Shown: positions 1-6,027 of the stretch, piece after piece
How positions within the stretch are numbered: the stretch's first letter is position 1
Layout: each line of letters opens with the position of its first letter
Source of the DNA: Fidelibacterota bacterium
GTDB lineage: Bacteria; Fidelibacterota; Marinisomatia; SCGC-AAA003-L08; D37C17
Reading direction: 5' to 3'
Length of the DNA: 10,880 bases
NCBI GenBank assembly: GCA_002707765.1
Contig: PANV01000004.1
Coordinates: forward strand, 84,847-95,726
Notes under the pieces: generated by a model
Told to the model about the DNA's origin: nothing
What the model saw: the letters and a program-made list of their open reading frames with translations, nothing else
Databases searched by the model: none
Position numbers and translations under genes: made by a program

Positions 1-612
1 TTTTGTTTAAATGGTACAATATGTAGTTCACAAATTTTATTAGAAAATAATATTAATATTAAAAAAATTATAACGGGTTCAGGAGAATGTGGTATTGATT
101 TTTTAAAAAATAATAAAATTAAGATTGAATTAAATAATCCACATACAATGAAATTTGATAAAAATAATTTAAAATGGGAAAATTCTAATCTTTTTTTTGA
201 ATCATATTTGATTGATAATTTTCAGTGTTTTTATATTTATTCAGGTGCTAAACATATTGTAATAAAATCTAGTGATGACATATTATTTAACAGCAAAGAA
301 TTACTTGAAAAAAAACTTAAGAAAATTAGATATAATAAGTTATTTTTACCTGATGGTGTAAATGTTAATATTTATAAAATTATTAATAATAATACTATTC
401 AAGTTAAAACCTATGAAAAAGGTGTTGAATCAATGATGAAATCTTGTTCTTCAGGAAGTTTAGCTTGCGCTTTTCATCATTATCAAGATTCGAAATCTAG
501 AAATATTAGAATCATCAATGATGGTGGCGAATCAGAAATTATTTTTAAAAGTAATAAAAGTGTATTTATATCTAGAGGTAATATAAAATATAAGGGTGAG
601 TTAAGCATATGA
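1..612 (+). CDS. Divergent diaminopimelate epimerase-family protein (5' end outside window)
   Basis: The reading frame is open from base 1 to the TGA at 610-612, so the N-terminal part lies outside the window and the ATG at 148 is an internal methionine. DapF enzymes interconvert LL- and meso-diaminopimelate with two cysteines and no cofactor. Both cysteines are visible: FCLNGTIC at the window start (codon 4-6, matching CGNGxRC) and KSCSSGSLACA (Cys codon 445-447, matching ACGSGACA). The family histidine (GAKHIVI, codon 253-255), an Asn in GVNVNI and the Glu of TYEKG (codon 415-417) are also kept. Against the Haemophilus influenzae enzyme, from memory, several substrate-contact positions differ: Asn157 is Ala, Arg209 is Lys, and the glycines after each cysteine are Leu and Ser. 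It may therefore be a true but divergent DapF or an epimerase/racemase for another amino acid. It overlaps the next gene by four bases (ATGA), implying coupled translation. Confidence 0.8.
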   Translation, partial: FCLNGTICSSQILLENNINIKKIITGSGECGIDFLKNNKIKIELNNPHTMKFDKNNLKWENSNLFFESYLIDNFQCFYIYSGAKHIVIKSSDDILFNSKELLEKKLKKIRYNKLFLPDGVNVNIYKIINNNTIQVKTYEKGVESMMKSCSSGSLACAFHHYQDSKSRNIRIINDGGESEIIFKSNKSVFISRGNIKYKGELSI

Positions 613-1559
613 TATTAAAAGATATTTTAGAAACAGTTGGTAATACTCCAATAGTAAAGCTCAATAAAATTGGAAATAGTTTAAAATGTAATTTATTTGT
701 TAAATGTGAATTTTTTAATCCTGGAGGTTCAATTAAGGATAGAATTGGAAAGCAAATGATTGAAATCGCAGAAAAGGAAGGTAAAATCAAACCTGGGGAT
801 ACTTTAATTGAGCCTACATCAGGCAATACTGGAATTGGATTAGCTTTAGCTGCTGCAGTAAAAGGTTATAAAATGATAATAACGATGCCAGAAAAAATGA
901 GTAAGGAAAAGGAAGTTGTATTGAGTGCTCTTGGTGCAACCATTTATAGAACTCCAACTGAAGCAGCATGGAATGATCCTGAAAGTCATATTGAGCTAGC
1001 TAAAAAATTAAATAAAAAAATTAAAGATTCACACATACTTGATCAATACTCAAATTTAAATAATCCAGATGCACATTATAAGTATACAGCTGAAGAAATA
1101 TTAAATGAGTTTGATAATAATTTAGATATGATTGTAATGGGAGTTGGTACTGGAGGAACAATTACTGGAATTGCAAAAAAGATAAAAGAAAAATCTCCTA
1201 AAACAAAAATTATTGGTGTAGACCCTTATGGTTCAATACTTGGAGGCGGAGATGAAGTTTTTTCTTATAAAGTTGAAGGAATCGGTTATGATTTTTTCCC
1301 AGATGTTCTTGATAATAAACTAGTTGATCAGTATATAAAAATAAATGATAAAAATTCTTTTGAATTATCTAGAAGATTAATCAAAGAAGAAGGTCTACTA
1401 GTAGGTGGTTCTTCAGGTGGTGCTGTATGGGCCGCTATGCAATGTGCAAAAGATTTAGATAGCCATCAAAATTGTTTAATTATTTTGCCAGATTCAATAA
1501 GAAATTATTTATCAAAGTTTGTTAATAACGATTGGATGAATAAACATCATTTGATTTAA
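609..1559 (+). CDS. PLP-dependent cystathionine beta-synthase / cysteine synthase-type enzyme
   Basis: This is a fold-type II PLP enzyme of 316 residues that performs beta-replacement on serine or an activated serine. The PLP lysine is Lys43 in NPGGSIKDR. The substrate loop is TSGNTG (70-75), the phosphate-binding loop GTGGT (180-184), and the pyridine-nitrogen contact lies in GGSSGG (266-271). The stretches MPEKMSKEK, PESHIELA, SHILDQYSN, GVDPYGSIL, VEGIGYDF and ILPDSIRNY read like eukaryotic and bacterial cystathionine beta-synthase rather than CysK. There is no haem-binding extension and no C-terminal CBS (Bateman) pair, so it would lack adenosylmethionine control. Whether it makes cystathionine, cysteine or another thioether cannot be read from sequence. 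The ATG at 609 overlaps the upstream stop codon, with a purine-rich AGGGTGAG a few bases before it. It lies in the same operon as the epimerase-like gene. Confidence 0.9.
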   Translation: MILKDILETVGNTPIVKLNKIGNSLKCNLFVKCEFFNPGGSIKDRIGKQMIEIAEKEGKIKPGDTLIEPTSGNTGIGLALAAAVKGYKMIITMPEKMSKEKEVVLSALGATIYRTPTEAAWNDPESHIELAKKLNKKIKDSHILDQYSNLNNPDAHYKYTAEEILNEFDNNLDMIVMGVGTGGTITGIAKKIKEKSPKTKIIGVDPYGSILGGGDEVFSYKVEGIGYDFFPDVLDNKLVDQYIKINDKNSFELSRRLIKEEGLLVGGSSGGAVWAAMQCAKDLDSHQNCLIILPDSIRNYLSKFVNNDWMNKHHLI

Positions 1560-1570
1560 TATTAATTAGA

Positions 1571-2689
1571 ATGTTTGATTTATTATTATTCTTCTTGTAT
1601 GTGAATATCTACGTATATGCATTTGTTTTATTATTATTTATAATCGGTTTACTTAAAAATTTTTTTTCAAAAAACAACGTTCTGACCAATGACATTGATT
1701 CAGTATCCGTAATAGTTTGTGTAAAAAATGAAGAATTAGTTATATATAATCTTTTACATGATTTAAAGAAACAAAAATTTAAAGGTGATTTAGAATTTAT
1801 AATAGTTGATGATAATTCCAATGATGATAGCAAAAAAATTATTAATCAATTTGTGTCTATTGATAGTCGATTTAAATATGTCTCCTCAAATTTAGGATCT
1901 AAAAGTTTATCTTTTAAAAAGAAAGCTATTGATGCAGGAATTAAAGTTTCAAAAAATAATTATTTAATTTTTACAGATTCAGGTTGTTCATTAAATGAAA
2001 ATTGGATTCAATCAATCATGAGTAATTATTCTAATGATGTTAATTTTGTTGTTGGTTTATCTTTTGTTAATTCAAGTTCAAATTTAGTTTCTAAATTTCA
2101 AAAAATTGATTTGCTTATGCTTATGATTTCAACACTTAGTTCATTTAATCTTAATTATCCATTAGCTTCTACAGGGCAAAACATATCATATAAAAAAAAC
2201 TTGTTTAAATCAGTTAATGGCTTTTCTAAAATTTCTAATTTACTAATGGGCGATGATAGTATTTTTATGCATCTTTGTTTAAAATATAATAAGGCTAAAG
2301 TTGTAGTCTCAAGTTCTCCTGACTCATTCGTAAATTCTAAAATTATTTTTAAATGGAAAGATTTTTTCTTTCAAAGATTGAGATGGGCTGGAGATGGTAC
2401 TGAAATGTGGAAATTTAATAAGCCTTTTTTTATAATAATGTTATCAACTTTTTTTTCAAATTTATTTTTTCTAATTTCACCTTTTGTTTATTATAATTCA
2501 ATAAAATTCTTAGTAATAATATTTTGTTTAAAATTTATTTTGGAGTTTACTATTTATTGCCTGGGTGTACTTTTGTTTAATTTTAGATTTATTTTTTTAG
2601 ATTTCATATATTGGTTTATAATTCAAATCCCATATGTTGTATTAGTTGCTATTATGGCCCCATTTTCTAGAAGATTAGGCTGGAGATAG
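1571..2689 (+). CDS. Membrane-anchored family 2 glycosyltransferase (first of tandem pair)
   Basis: The 372-residue protein has a hydrophobic N-terminal anchor (about 3-28), a cytoplasmic GT-A domain, and three or more hydrophobic segments at the C-terminus (about 285-365). GT2 landmarks are VSVIVCVKNEE (45-55), the nucleotide-binding VDDNS (79-83), GDDS at 227-230 for the acceptor/base region, and a QxxRW motif as QRLRW (268-272). The DXD metal motif appears as TDSGC (135-139), so the second aspartate is replaced by glycine, unlike its downstream paralogue (TDADC). Such enzymes move a sugar from a nucleotide sugar onto lipid or polysaccharide at the inner membrane. Donor and acceptor are unknown. 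The start ATG follows the PLP-enzyme stop by 11 bases without an obvious Shine-Dalgarno sequence. Confidence 0.85.
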   Translation: MFDLLLFFLYVNIYVYAFVLLLFIIGLLKNFFSKNNVLTNDIDSVSVIVCVKNEELVIYNLLHDLKKQKFKGDLEFIIVDDNSNDDSKKIINQFVSIDSRFKYVSSNLGSKSLSFKKKAIDAGIKVSKNNYLIFTDSGCSLNENWIQSIMSNYSNDVNFVVGLSFVNSSSNLVSKFQKIDLLMLMISTLSSFNLNYPLASTGQNISYKKNLFKSVNGFSKISNLLMGDDSIFMHLCLKYNKAKVVVSSSPDSFVNSKIIFKWKDFFFQRLRWAGDGTEMWKFNKPFFIIMLSTFFSNLFFLISPFVYYNSIKFLVIIFCLKFILEFTIYCLGVLLFNFRFIFLDFIYWFIIQIPYVVLVAIMAPFSRRLGWR

Positions 2690-2691
2690 AT

Positions 2692-3810
2692 ATTTTTATT
2701 TTAGTAATTATATTAGTCATTTATTGTTTTTTTATTATTTGGTTACTTGAAGGTTACAAATTTATTATAAAAGATTTTAAGAAAAGTCAAAAATATAGTC
2801 CTTTTGTAACTGTACTTGTTGCTGCTAGAAATGAAGAAAAAAATTTAGACAAATTATTATTTTCTTTAAATAATCAAGAGTATCCTAAAAACTTATTCGA
2901 AATTGTTATCGTAAATGATAGATCAAATGATAATTCGGAAAGAATTCTTAATAGTTACATAGATATAATTAGTAATTTAAAAATTATTAATATAGACCGT
3001 TGTCCACCTATTTGGTCTGGTAAAAAATGGGCATTACATAATGGTATAAAGCAAAGTAAGGGAAAACTTATTTTACAGACAGATGCAGATTGCTTTATGT
3101 CTAAAAATTGGATAGAAAGTATGGTTTCTCCATTTGAGGATGGTTCCGTAGGCTTTGTATCAAGCTTAACCCCATTAATTAACAAGAGAAGTAATATTTT
3201 TAATAATCTATTTATGATGGATAGTATTGCACAAGATATATTTAGTGGATATTCTATTGGTAAAGATTTAATTCTATCTTGCAATGCAAGAAGTATAGCA
3301 TATAGAAAATCATATTTTTTAGAAATGAAGGGATATCATCAAATAAAAGATATAATATCTGGAGATGATGATTTAGTTTTACATAAAATAGTTCATTATA
3401 TTGGATGTAGAGTTAAATTTATTTCAAATAAAAAATCCATGGTATTTTCTGAATCTCCAAATACCTTAAAAGAATTTATCAATCAGAGATCTAGATATGC
3501 ATCTAAAGGATTTCATTATTATAAATTGCAATTTATTAGTAAAGAAATGAAAATTATTTTACCTTTCTTATTTTTAGTTAATTTAATTTGTTGTTTTTTA
3601 ATAATGAAATTTTGCAAAACAGGATCACCTATTTATTTAATAGCTTTATTATTTAAAATTATTCCAGATTATTTTATGATTAATCCTATTTATTTAAAAA
3701 ATAATTTAAAATGGGATTGGCTGAGTTTTATTATTTTATCTACAATACACCCGATTTATATTGTTATTTTTGCAATAATAGGTCCGTTATATAGGTACGA
3801 ATGGAAATAA
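2692..3810 (+). CDS. Membrane-anchored family 2 glycosyltransferase (second of pair, non-canonical start)
   Basis: The frame is open from the in-frame TAG at 2668-2670 to the TAA at 3808-3810. Translation upstream of the first ATG (3097) is plainly protein: a hydrophobic helix, then VTVLVAARNEE, IVIVNDRSND, SGKKWAL and LQTDADC, which are the anchor and catalytic core of a GT2 enzyme. Starting at the ATG would delete the nucleotide-binding half. No ATG, GTG or TTG occurs in frame before 3097. I placed the start at ATT 2692, six bases after a GGAG (2682-2685). ATA 2686, overlapping the previous stop as ATAG, is the alternative. From ATT the protein has 372 residues, matching its upstream paralogue. 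Other motifs are GDDDL (224-228) and QRSRY (265-269), a variant of QxxRW, followed by C-terminal membrane segments. It overlaps the next gene by ten bases. Donor and acceptor are unknown. Confidence 0.85.
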   Translation: MFILVIILVIYCFFIIWLLEGYKFIIKDFKKSQKYSPFVTVLVAARNEEKNLDKLLFSLNNQEYPKNLFEIVIVNDRSNDNSERILNSYIDIISNLKIINIDRCPPIWSGKKWALHNGIKQSKGKLILQTDADCFMSKNWIESMVSPFEDGSVGFVSSLTPLINKRSNIFNNLFMMDSIAQDIFSGYSIGKDLILSCNARSIAYRKSYFLEMKGYHQIKDIISGDDDLVLHKIVHYIGCRVKFISNKKSMVFSESPNTLKEFINQRSRYASKGFHYYKLQFISKEMKIILPFLFLVNLICCFLIMKFCKTGSPIYLIALLFKIIPDYFMINPIYLKNNLKWDWLSFIILSTIHPIYIVIFAIIGPLYRYEWK

Positions 3811-4469
3811 AAAAGAATATATTAAACGTTTTATTTTTTTTAACTATTACTTTTGGCTATGAAAAACTTGATTACAAAATCAAATATTTAGGTTTATATG
3901 TAGCTGATTGTAACATTAAAAATAATGAAATTATACACGATGATGAATTGGTTAATGAGATAATTTTTAATGTTGAAACAAGAAAATTTTTTGATATTAT
4001 TTTCCCAATCAATAATGAATATAGAATTATATTAGATAAAAATAATCATATTTTACAGTTTTCTAAGAATACAAATCAACCTGGTGTATATAATAATTTA
4101 GTAACTAAAAAAATAAACAATAAAATTTACTATAGTGATTCAAATTTTGAGATAAAAAAAGAATACTTCAATATTTTTAGTTTTTTACATTTTATTATGA
4201 ATAGTGATATTATACCTTCAAATTTAATTATAGAAAGGGAAGGAGTCATTTATGATGCATTCATAAAATATGATATTATAGATTCTGCTTATGAGTTAGA
4301 TTTAGTATTTAAAGATTATAATAATCCTATGATAGATAAAACAGATGTATTTACTTGGGCTTTATTTATGAAAGATGCAAAACGTAAGTTTTATATTAAT
4401 GAAAATAAAATTATTACTAAATGTGTATTTAGAAAAGGATTAATAACTGTAAAAGCTGATTTAAAATAA
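3801..4469 (+). CDS. DUF3108-type exported protein
   Basis: This protein of 222 residues has a basic N-terminus followed by a hydrophobic stretch (about 6-19), consistent with a signal peptide, so it probably acts in the periplasm or envelope. The opening of the mature part, LDYKIKYLGLYVADCNI, followed by a segment ending RKFFDIIFPINNEYR, resembles the start of DUF3108 proteins (LxYxIxYxGxxxG then a PFFxxxYPxxDxxxxxxD region). The body alternates short beta-strand-like segments and ends with a strand-like KFYINENKIITKCVFRKG. DUF3108 has no settled biochemical role; members are seen near envelope and cell-wall genes. The ATG lies inside the end of the second glycosyltransferase gene (10-base overlap), so the products may be used together. 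A terminator follows immediately. The family call is from pattern memory and is moderately sure. Confidence 0.65.
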   Translation: MEIKKNILNVLFFLTITFGYEKLDYKIKYLGLYVADCNIKNNEIIHDDELVNEIIFNVETRKFFDIIFPINNEYRIILDKNNHILQFSKNTNQPGVYNNLVTKKINNKIYYSDSNFEIKKEYFNIFSFLHFIMNSDIIPSNLIIEREGVIYDAFIKYDIIDSAYELDLVFKDYNNPMIDKTDVFTWALFMKDAKRKFYINENKIITKCVFRKGLITVKADLK

Positions 4470-4493
4470 AAAAGCTCCCAAAGGAGCTTTTTT
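4468..4493. terminator. Bidirectional rho-independent terminator
   Basis: AGCTCC and GGAGCT pair around a CAAA loop (4479-4482), and the stem extends through an A run on the left and a T run on the right. Read on + it gives a GC stem followed by six T residues, ending the five-gene operon. Read on minus it also ends in a T run, serving the small membrane-protein genes that converge on it. Confidence 0.9.
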
Positions 4494-4514
4494 ATATTCC
4501 GACGATTTTTTAAA

Positions 4515-4730
4515 CTATTTTTTCTTCCACCAGGTCACAACAAGAACAAGAGCGACTAAACCAGCTAGTCCACCTTGGTTTATATTGTTCATTAGCCTAC
4601 CGATACCACCAATAACACCAAAATAATCATCATAGAGTATTCCGGAAACTATTCCAAAGACTATCAGTGCTTTAAGTAGATCAGTAAATTCATTTAACCA
4701 AGTAGTGACATTAGTTATTGCTTTTTTCAT
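4515..4730 (-). CDS. Small glycine-rich two-helix membrane protein A (unknown family)
   Basis: This is a 71-residue protein I do not recognise. It has an N-terminal amphipathic-looking segment (MKKAITNVTTWLNEF), a hydrophobic helix (about 18-33), a loop with DDYFG and IGGIG, a second hydrophobic helix starting GGLAGLVALV (53-66), and a basic tail WWKKK. GxxxG-type spacing (GIVSG, GGLAG) suggests tight helix packing or oligomers. It aligns almost without gaps to the neighbouring protein B, with roughly 30 shared positions of 70, so they are paralogues from duplication. The ATG at 4730 has a good Shine-Dalgarno sequence (AGGAG, + strand 4736-4740) five bases upstream. The gene is 79 bases downstream of B and shares the terminator at 4468-4493. 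No signal-peptide cleavage site is evident; the protein probably sits in the inner membrane. The strong ribosome binding site implies real expression. Confidence 0.75.
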   Translation of the reverse strand: MKKAITNVTTWLNEFTDLLKALIVFGIVSGILYDDYFGVIGGIGRLMNNINQGGLAGLVALVLVVTWWKKK

Positions 4731-4761
4731 TTTAACTCCTATTTAAGATTGTAAGTTTGTC

Positions 4762-4787
4762 TATGGGCAATATAAATATTGCCCATA
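4762..4787. promoter_or_regulatory. 12-bp perfect inverted repeat between the two small genes
   Basis: ATGGGCAATA and TATTGCCCAT form perfect arms, extended by one pair on each side, around a two-base loop. It sits between small genes B and A on their transcript. It has no T run after it on the minus strand (what follows is AGACAAACTT), so it is not a standard terminator. It could be an RNA hairpin for processing, stability or attenuation of the downstream gene, or a DNA operator. The structure is certain; the role is inference. Confidence 0.6.
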
Positions 4788-4809
4788 AACATTTTCTTAC
4801 AGTGATTGA

Positions 4810-5022
4810 TTAGTCCATAAATGAAACAAACACAACAAGAGCTAAAAGTCCTGCTAATCCACCACCAATGAATGTTCCGATAAGATTCATAACACCACCT
4901 ATTGCATTTGGTAGACCTGTTGGCCACAGGATACCTGCAAAAACAAAGAACACAATAACTGTCTTTAACAATCCAACGATTCCACCTAACCAACCGTTTA
5001 CATTTGATAAAGCTGATTTCAT
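4810..5022 (-). CDS. Small glycine-rich two-helix membrane protein B (unknown family)
   Basis: This 70-residue protein is a paralogue of protein A. It begins MKSALSNVNGWLGG and has a first hydrophobic helix (about 15-33), a WPTGLPNAIGG loop, and a glycine-rich stretch with GTFIGGGLAG (49-58) leading into a second hydrophobic helix and a short acidic end (FMD). I chose the ATG at 5022 rather than the in-frame ATG at 5064. A textbook AAGGAG (+ strand 5030-5035) lies seven bases before it, the start aligns exactly with protein A, and the 14 extra residues would be basic and unrelated. Shared positions with A include NV, WL, LLK, IVF, GIL, IGG and GGLAGL. The loop and C-terminus differ, as in two partners of a hetero-oligomer. 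Holin, bacteriocin or structural membrane roles are all conceivable; none can be shown. Confidence 0.75.
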   Translation of the reverse strand: MKSALSNVNGWLGGIVGLLKTVIVFFVFAGILWPTGLPNAIGGVMNLIGTFIGGGLAGLLALVVFVSFMD

Positions 5023-5055
5023 TGTTATTCTCCTTAACTTATTTTTGTTAATCCC

Positions 5056-5097
5056 AGAACTCATTTAGTTCTACGATTTAAATCTCAAAATGAGATT
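5056..5097 (-). promoter_or_regulatory. Structured 5' leader of the small-protein operon (two hairpins)
   Basis: There are two perfect inverted repeats, each 17 bases long. One at 5081-5097 has 7-bp arms AATCTCA/TGAGATT and a three-base loop. The other at 5056-5072 has 6-bp arms AGAACT/AGTTCT and a five-base loop. Both lie between the predicted promoter and the ribosome binding site of small gene B. If transcription starts near 5097-5099, the first hairpin would be at the very 5' end of the mRNA, an arrangement known to stabilise transcripts. Confidence 0.45.
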
Positions 5098-5105
5098 ATT
5101 AGTTA

Positions 5106-5133
5106 AGTATTGTAATACATTAAAAATACTCAA
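5106..5133 (-). promoter_or_regulatory. Candidate sigma70-type promoter for the small-protein operon
   Basis: On the minus strand TTGAGT (5133-5128) and AATACT (5111-5106) are 16 bases apart, giving a start near 5097-5099. The boxes match consensus only partly. They lie inside a larger near-perfect dyad (5101-5111 with 5125-5135, 10 of 11 pairs) that could be an operator. In DNA this AT-rich, chance matches are common. Confidence 0.4.
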
Positions 5134-5208
5134 CTAGACACTAACTTATAAAAAATAATGCATTCATGTCAATATTTTATTTAAAGTATTACTTTAAGTC
5201 ATTTGAAG

Positions 5209-5238
5209 TTGATTAAAAATTGAAAATTACTCTATAAT
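5209..5238 (+). promoter_or_regulatory. Candidate promoter for the sulfotransferase-like gene
   Basis: TTGATT (5209-5214) and a perfect TATAAT (5233-5238) are separated by 18 bases, predicting a start near 5245 and a leader of about 50 bases before the ATG at 5296. No Shine-Dalgarno sequence is evident in that leader. Together with the minus-strand promoter it makes 5023-5295 a divergent regulatory region with no gene in it. Confidence 0.45.
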
Positions 5239-5295
5239 GATTAAACTATTTTTTTTTATATTAAAAAGTTAATTTAGATTAAATAAAATTATAAT

Positions 5296-6027
5296 ATGAA
5301 AGTAATATGTGCTGGTTGGGGTAGAACAGGTACACGAAGTTTAAAATATGCTTTAGAATATTTAAATTCTGAGCCTTCCTATCACATGCAAAATATATTA
5401 TTAAATAAGAAAGATGCAACGCTTTGGCATAACCTAATCTTTAATAAATCAGTACATAAAAATTTTGATTGGGAAACAATTTTTAAAGGTTATGGTGCTT
5501 GCTTAGATTTCCCGAGTTGTAATTATTATAAAGAGCTAATGGATTTTTATCCTGATGCTAAAGTTATACTTACTGTAAGGGATGATGATAGTTGGATTAA
5601 GAGCTGGAACGTTTTAAATAATAAAGTTTTAAAAAGTTTTGCATTTAGATTTCTTGCAAAGCTTCCTTATACTTCATTTAAATTACAAAAAGATATACAT
5701 AATAAAATGATTTTAGGTAAAGATGGCGCATTTAAGGGTGCTAAAACAGATGAGGAAAGAAAAAATAGTTTTAATGATTGGAATCAGTCAGTTATTGATT
5801 ATGTCCCATCAGAACGTTTATTAGTATATCAGGTTAAGGATGGTTGGGGACCTCTATGTAAATTTTTAGATAAACCTGAACCATCACTCCCTTTTTTCTT
5901 TAAAAATAAAACAAAAAATATGGGGCATATGTCGAGGTTTATAAATTTTGTCCTAATTATAATTATTACTACTGTAGTATTGATGATATTATCATCAATT
6001 TTTTTTGGAATTAAGTATTTTGTATAA
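5296..6027 (+). CDS. Sulfotransferase-family protein with C-terminal membrane anchor
   Basis: The 243-residue protein opens with MKVICAGWGRTGTRSLKYAL, a P-loop-like element that in sulfotransferases binds the 5'-phosphosulfate of PAPS. VILTVRDDDSWIKSW (about 90-104) fits the second, 3'-phosphate-binding motif. Near the end, KDGWGPLCKFLDKPEPSLPF (181-200) is characteristic of the Sulfotransfer_4 group, many of which are mislabelled as epimerases in databases. After this the chain continues into a hydrophobic helix (about 216-238), so the protein is probably tail-anchored with the catalytic domain in the cytoplasm. The acceptor is unknown and may be a lipid or membrane-linked sugar. The gene stands alone on the + strand and overlaps the phosphorylase gene tail to tail by 17 bases, with no terminator between them. 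Confidence 0.75.
   Translation: MKVICAGWGRTGTRSLKYALEYLNSEPSYHMQNILLNKKDATLWHNLIFNKSVHKNFDWETIFKGYGACLDFPSCNYYKELMDFYPDAKVILTVRDDDSWIKSWNVLNNKVLKSFAFRFLAKLPYTSFKLQKDIHNKMILGKDGAFKGAKTDEERKNSFNDWNQSVIDYVPSERLLVYQVKDGWGPLCKFLDKPEPSLPFFFKNKTKNMGHMSRFINFVLIIIITTVVLMILSSIFFGIKYFV

Noticed and set aside
148..612. Epimerase-like gene starting at ATG 148
   Set aside because: The frame is open back to base 1 and encodes the first catalytic cysteine motif, so the start is outside the window.
3097..3810. Second glycosyltransferase starting at ATG 3097
   Set aside because: It would remove the membrane anchor, the nucleotide-binding region and the DXD motif, all of which are encoded in frame upstream.
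4739..4993. 84-codon minus-strand frame overlapping small gene B
   Set aside because: It is rich in Cys, Trp and Arg with no sensible pattern and no ribosome binding site; it is a shadow of gene B.
4515..5022. Small membrane proteins as ATP synthase c subunits or phage holins
   Set aside because: There is no conserved mid-membrane carboxylate for a c subunit, and no endolysin or phage gene nearby to support a holin.
5023..5064. 14-residue N-terminal extension of small protein B
   Set aside because: The AAGGAG and the alignment with protein A both point to the ATG at 5022; the extension covers the leader hairpin.
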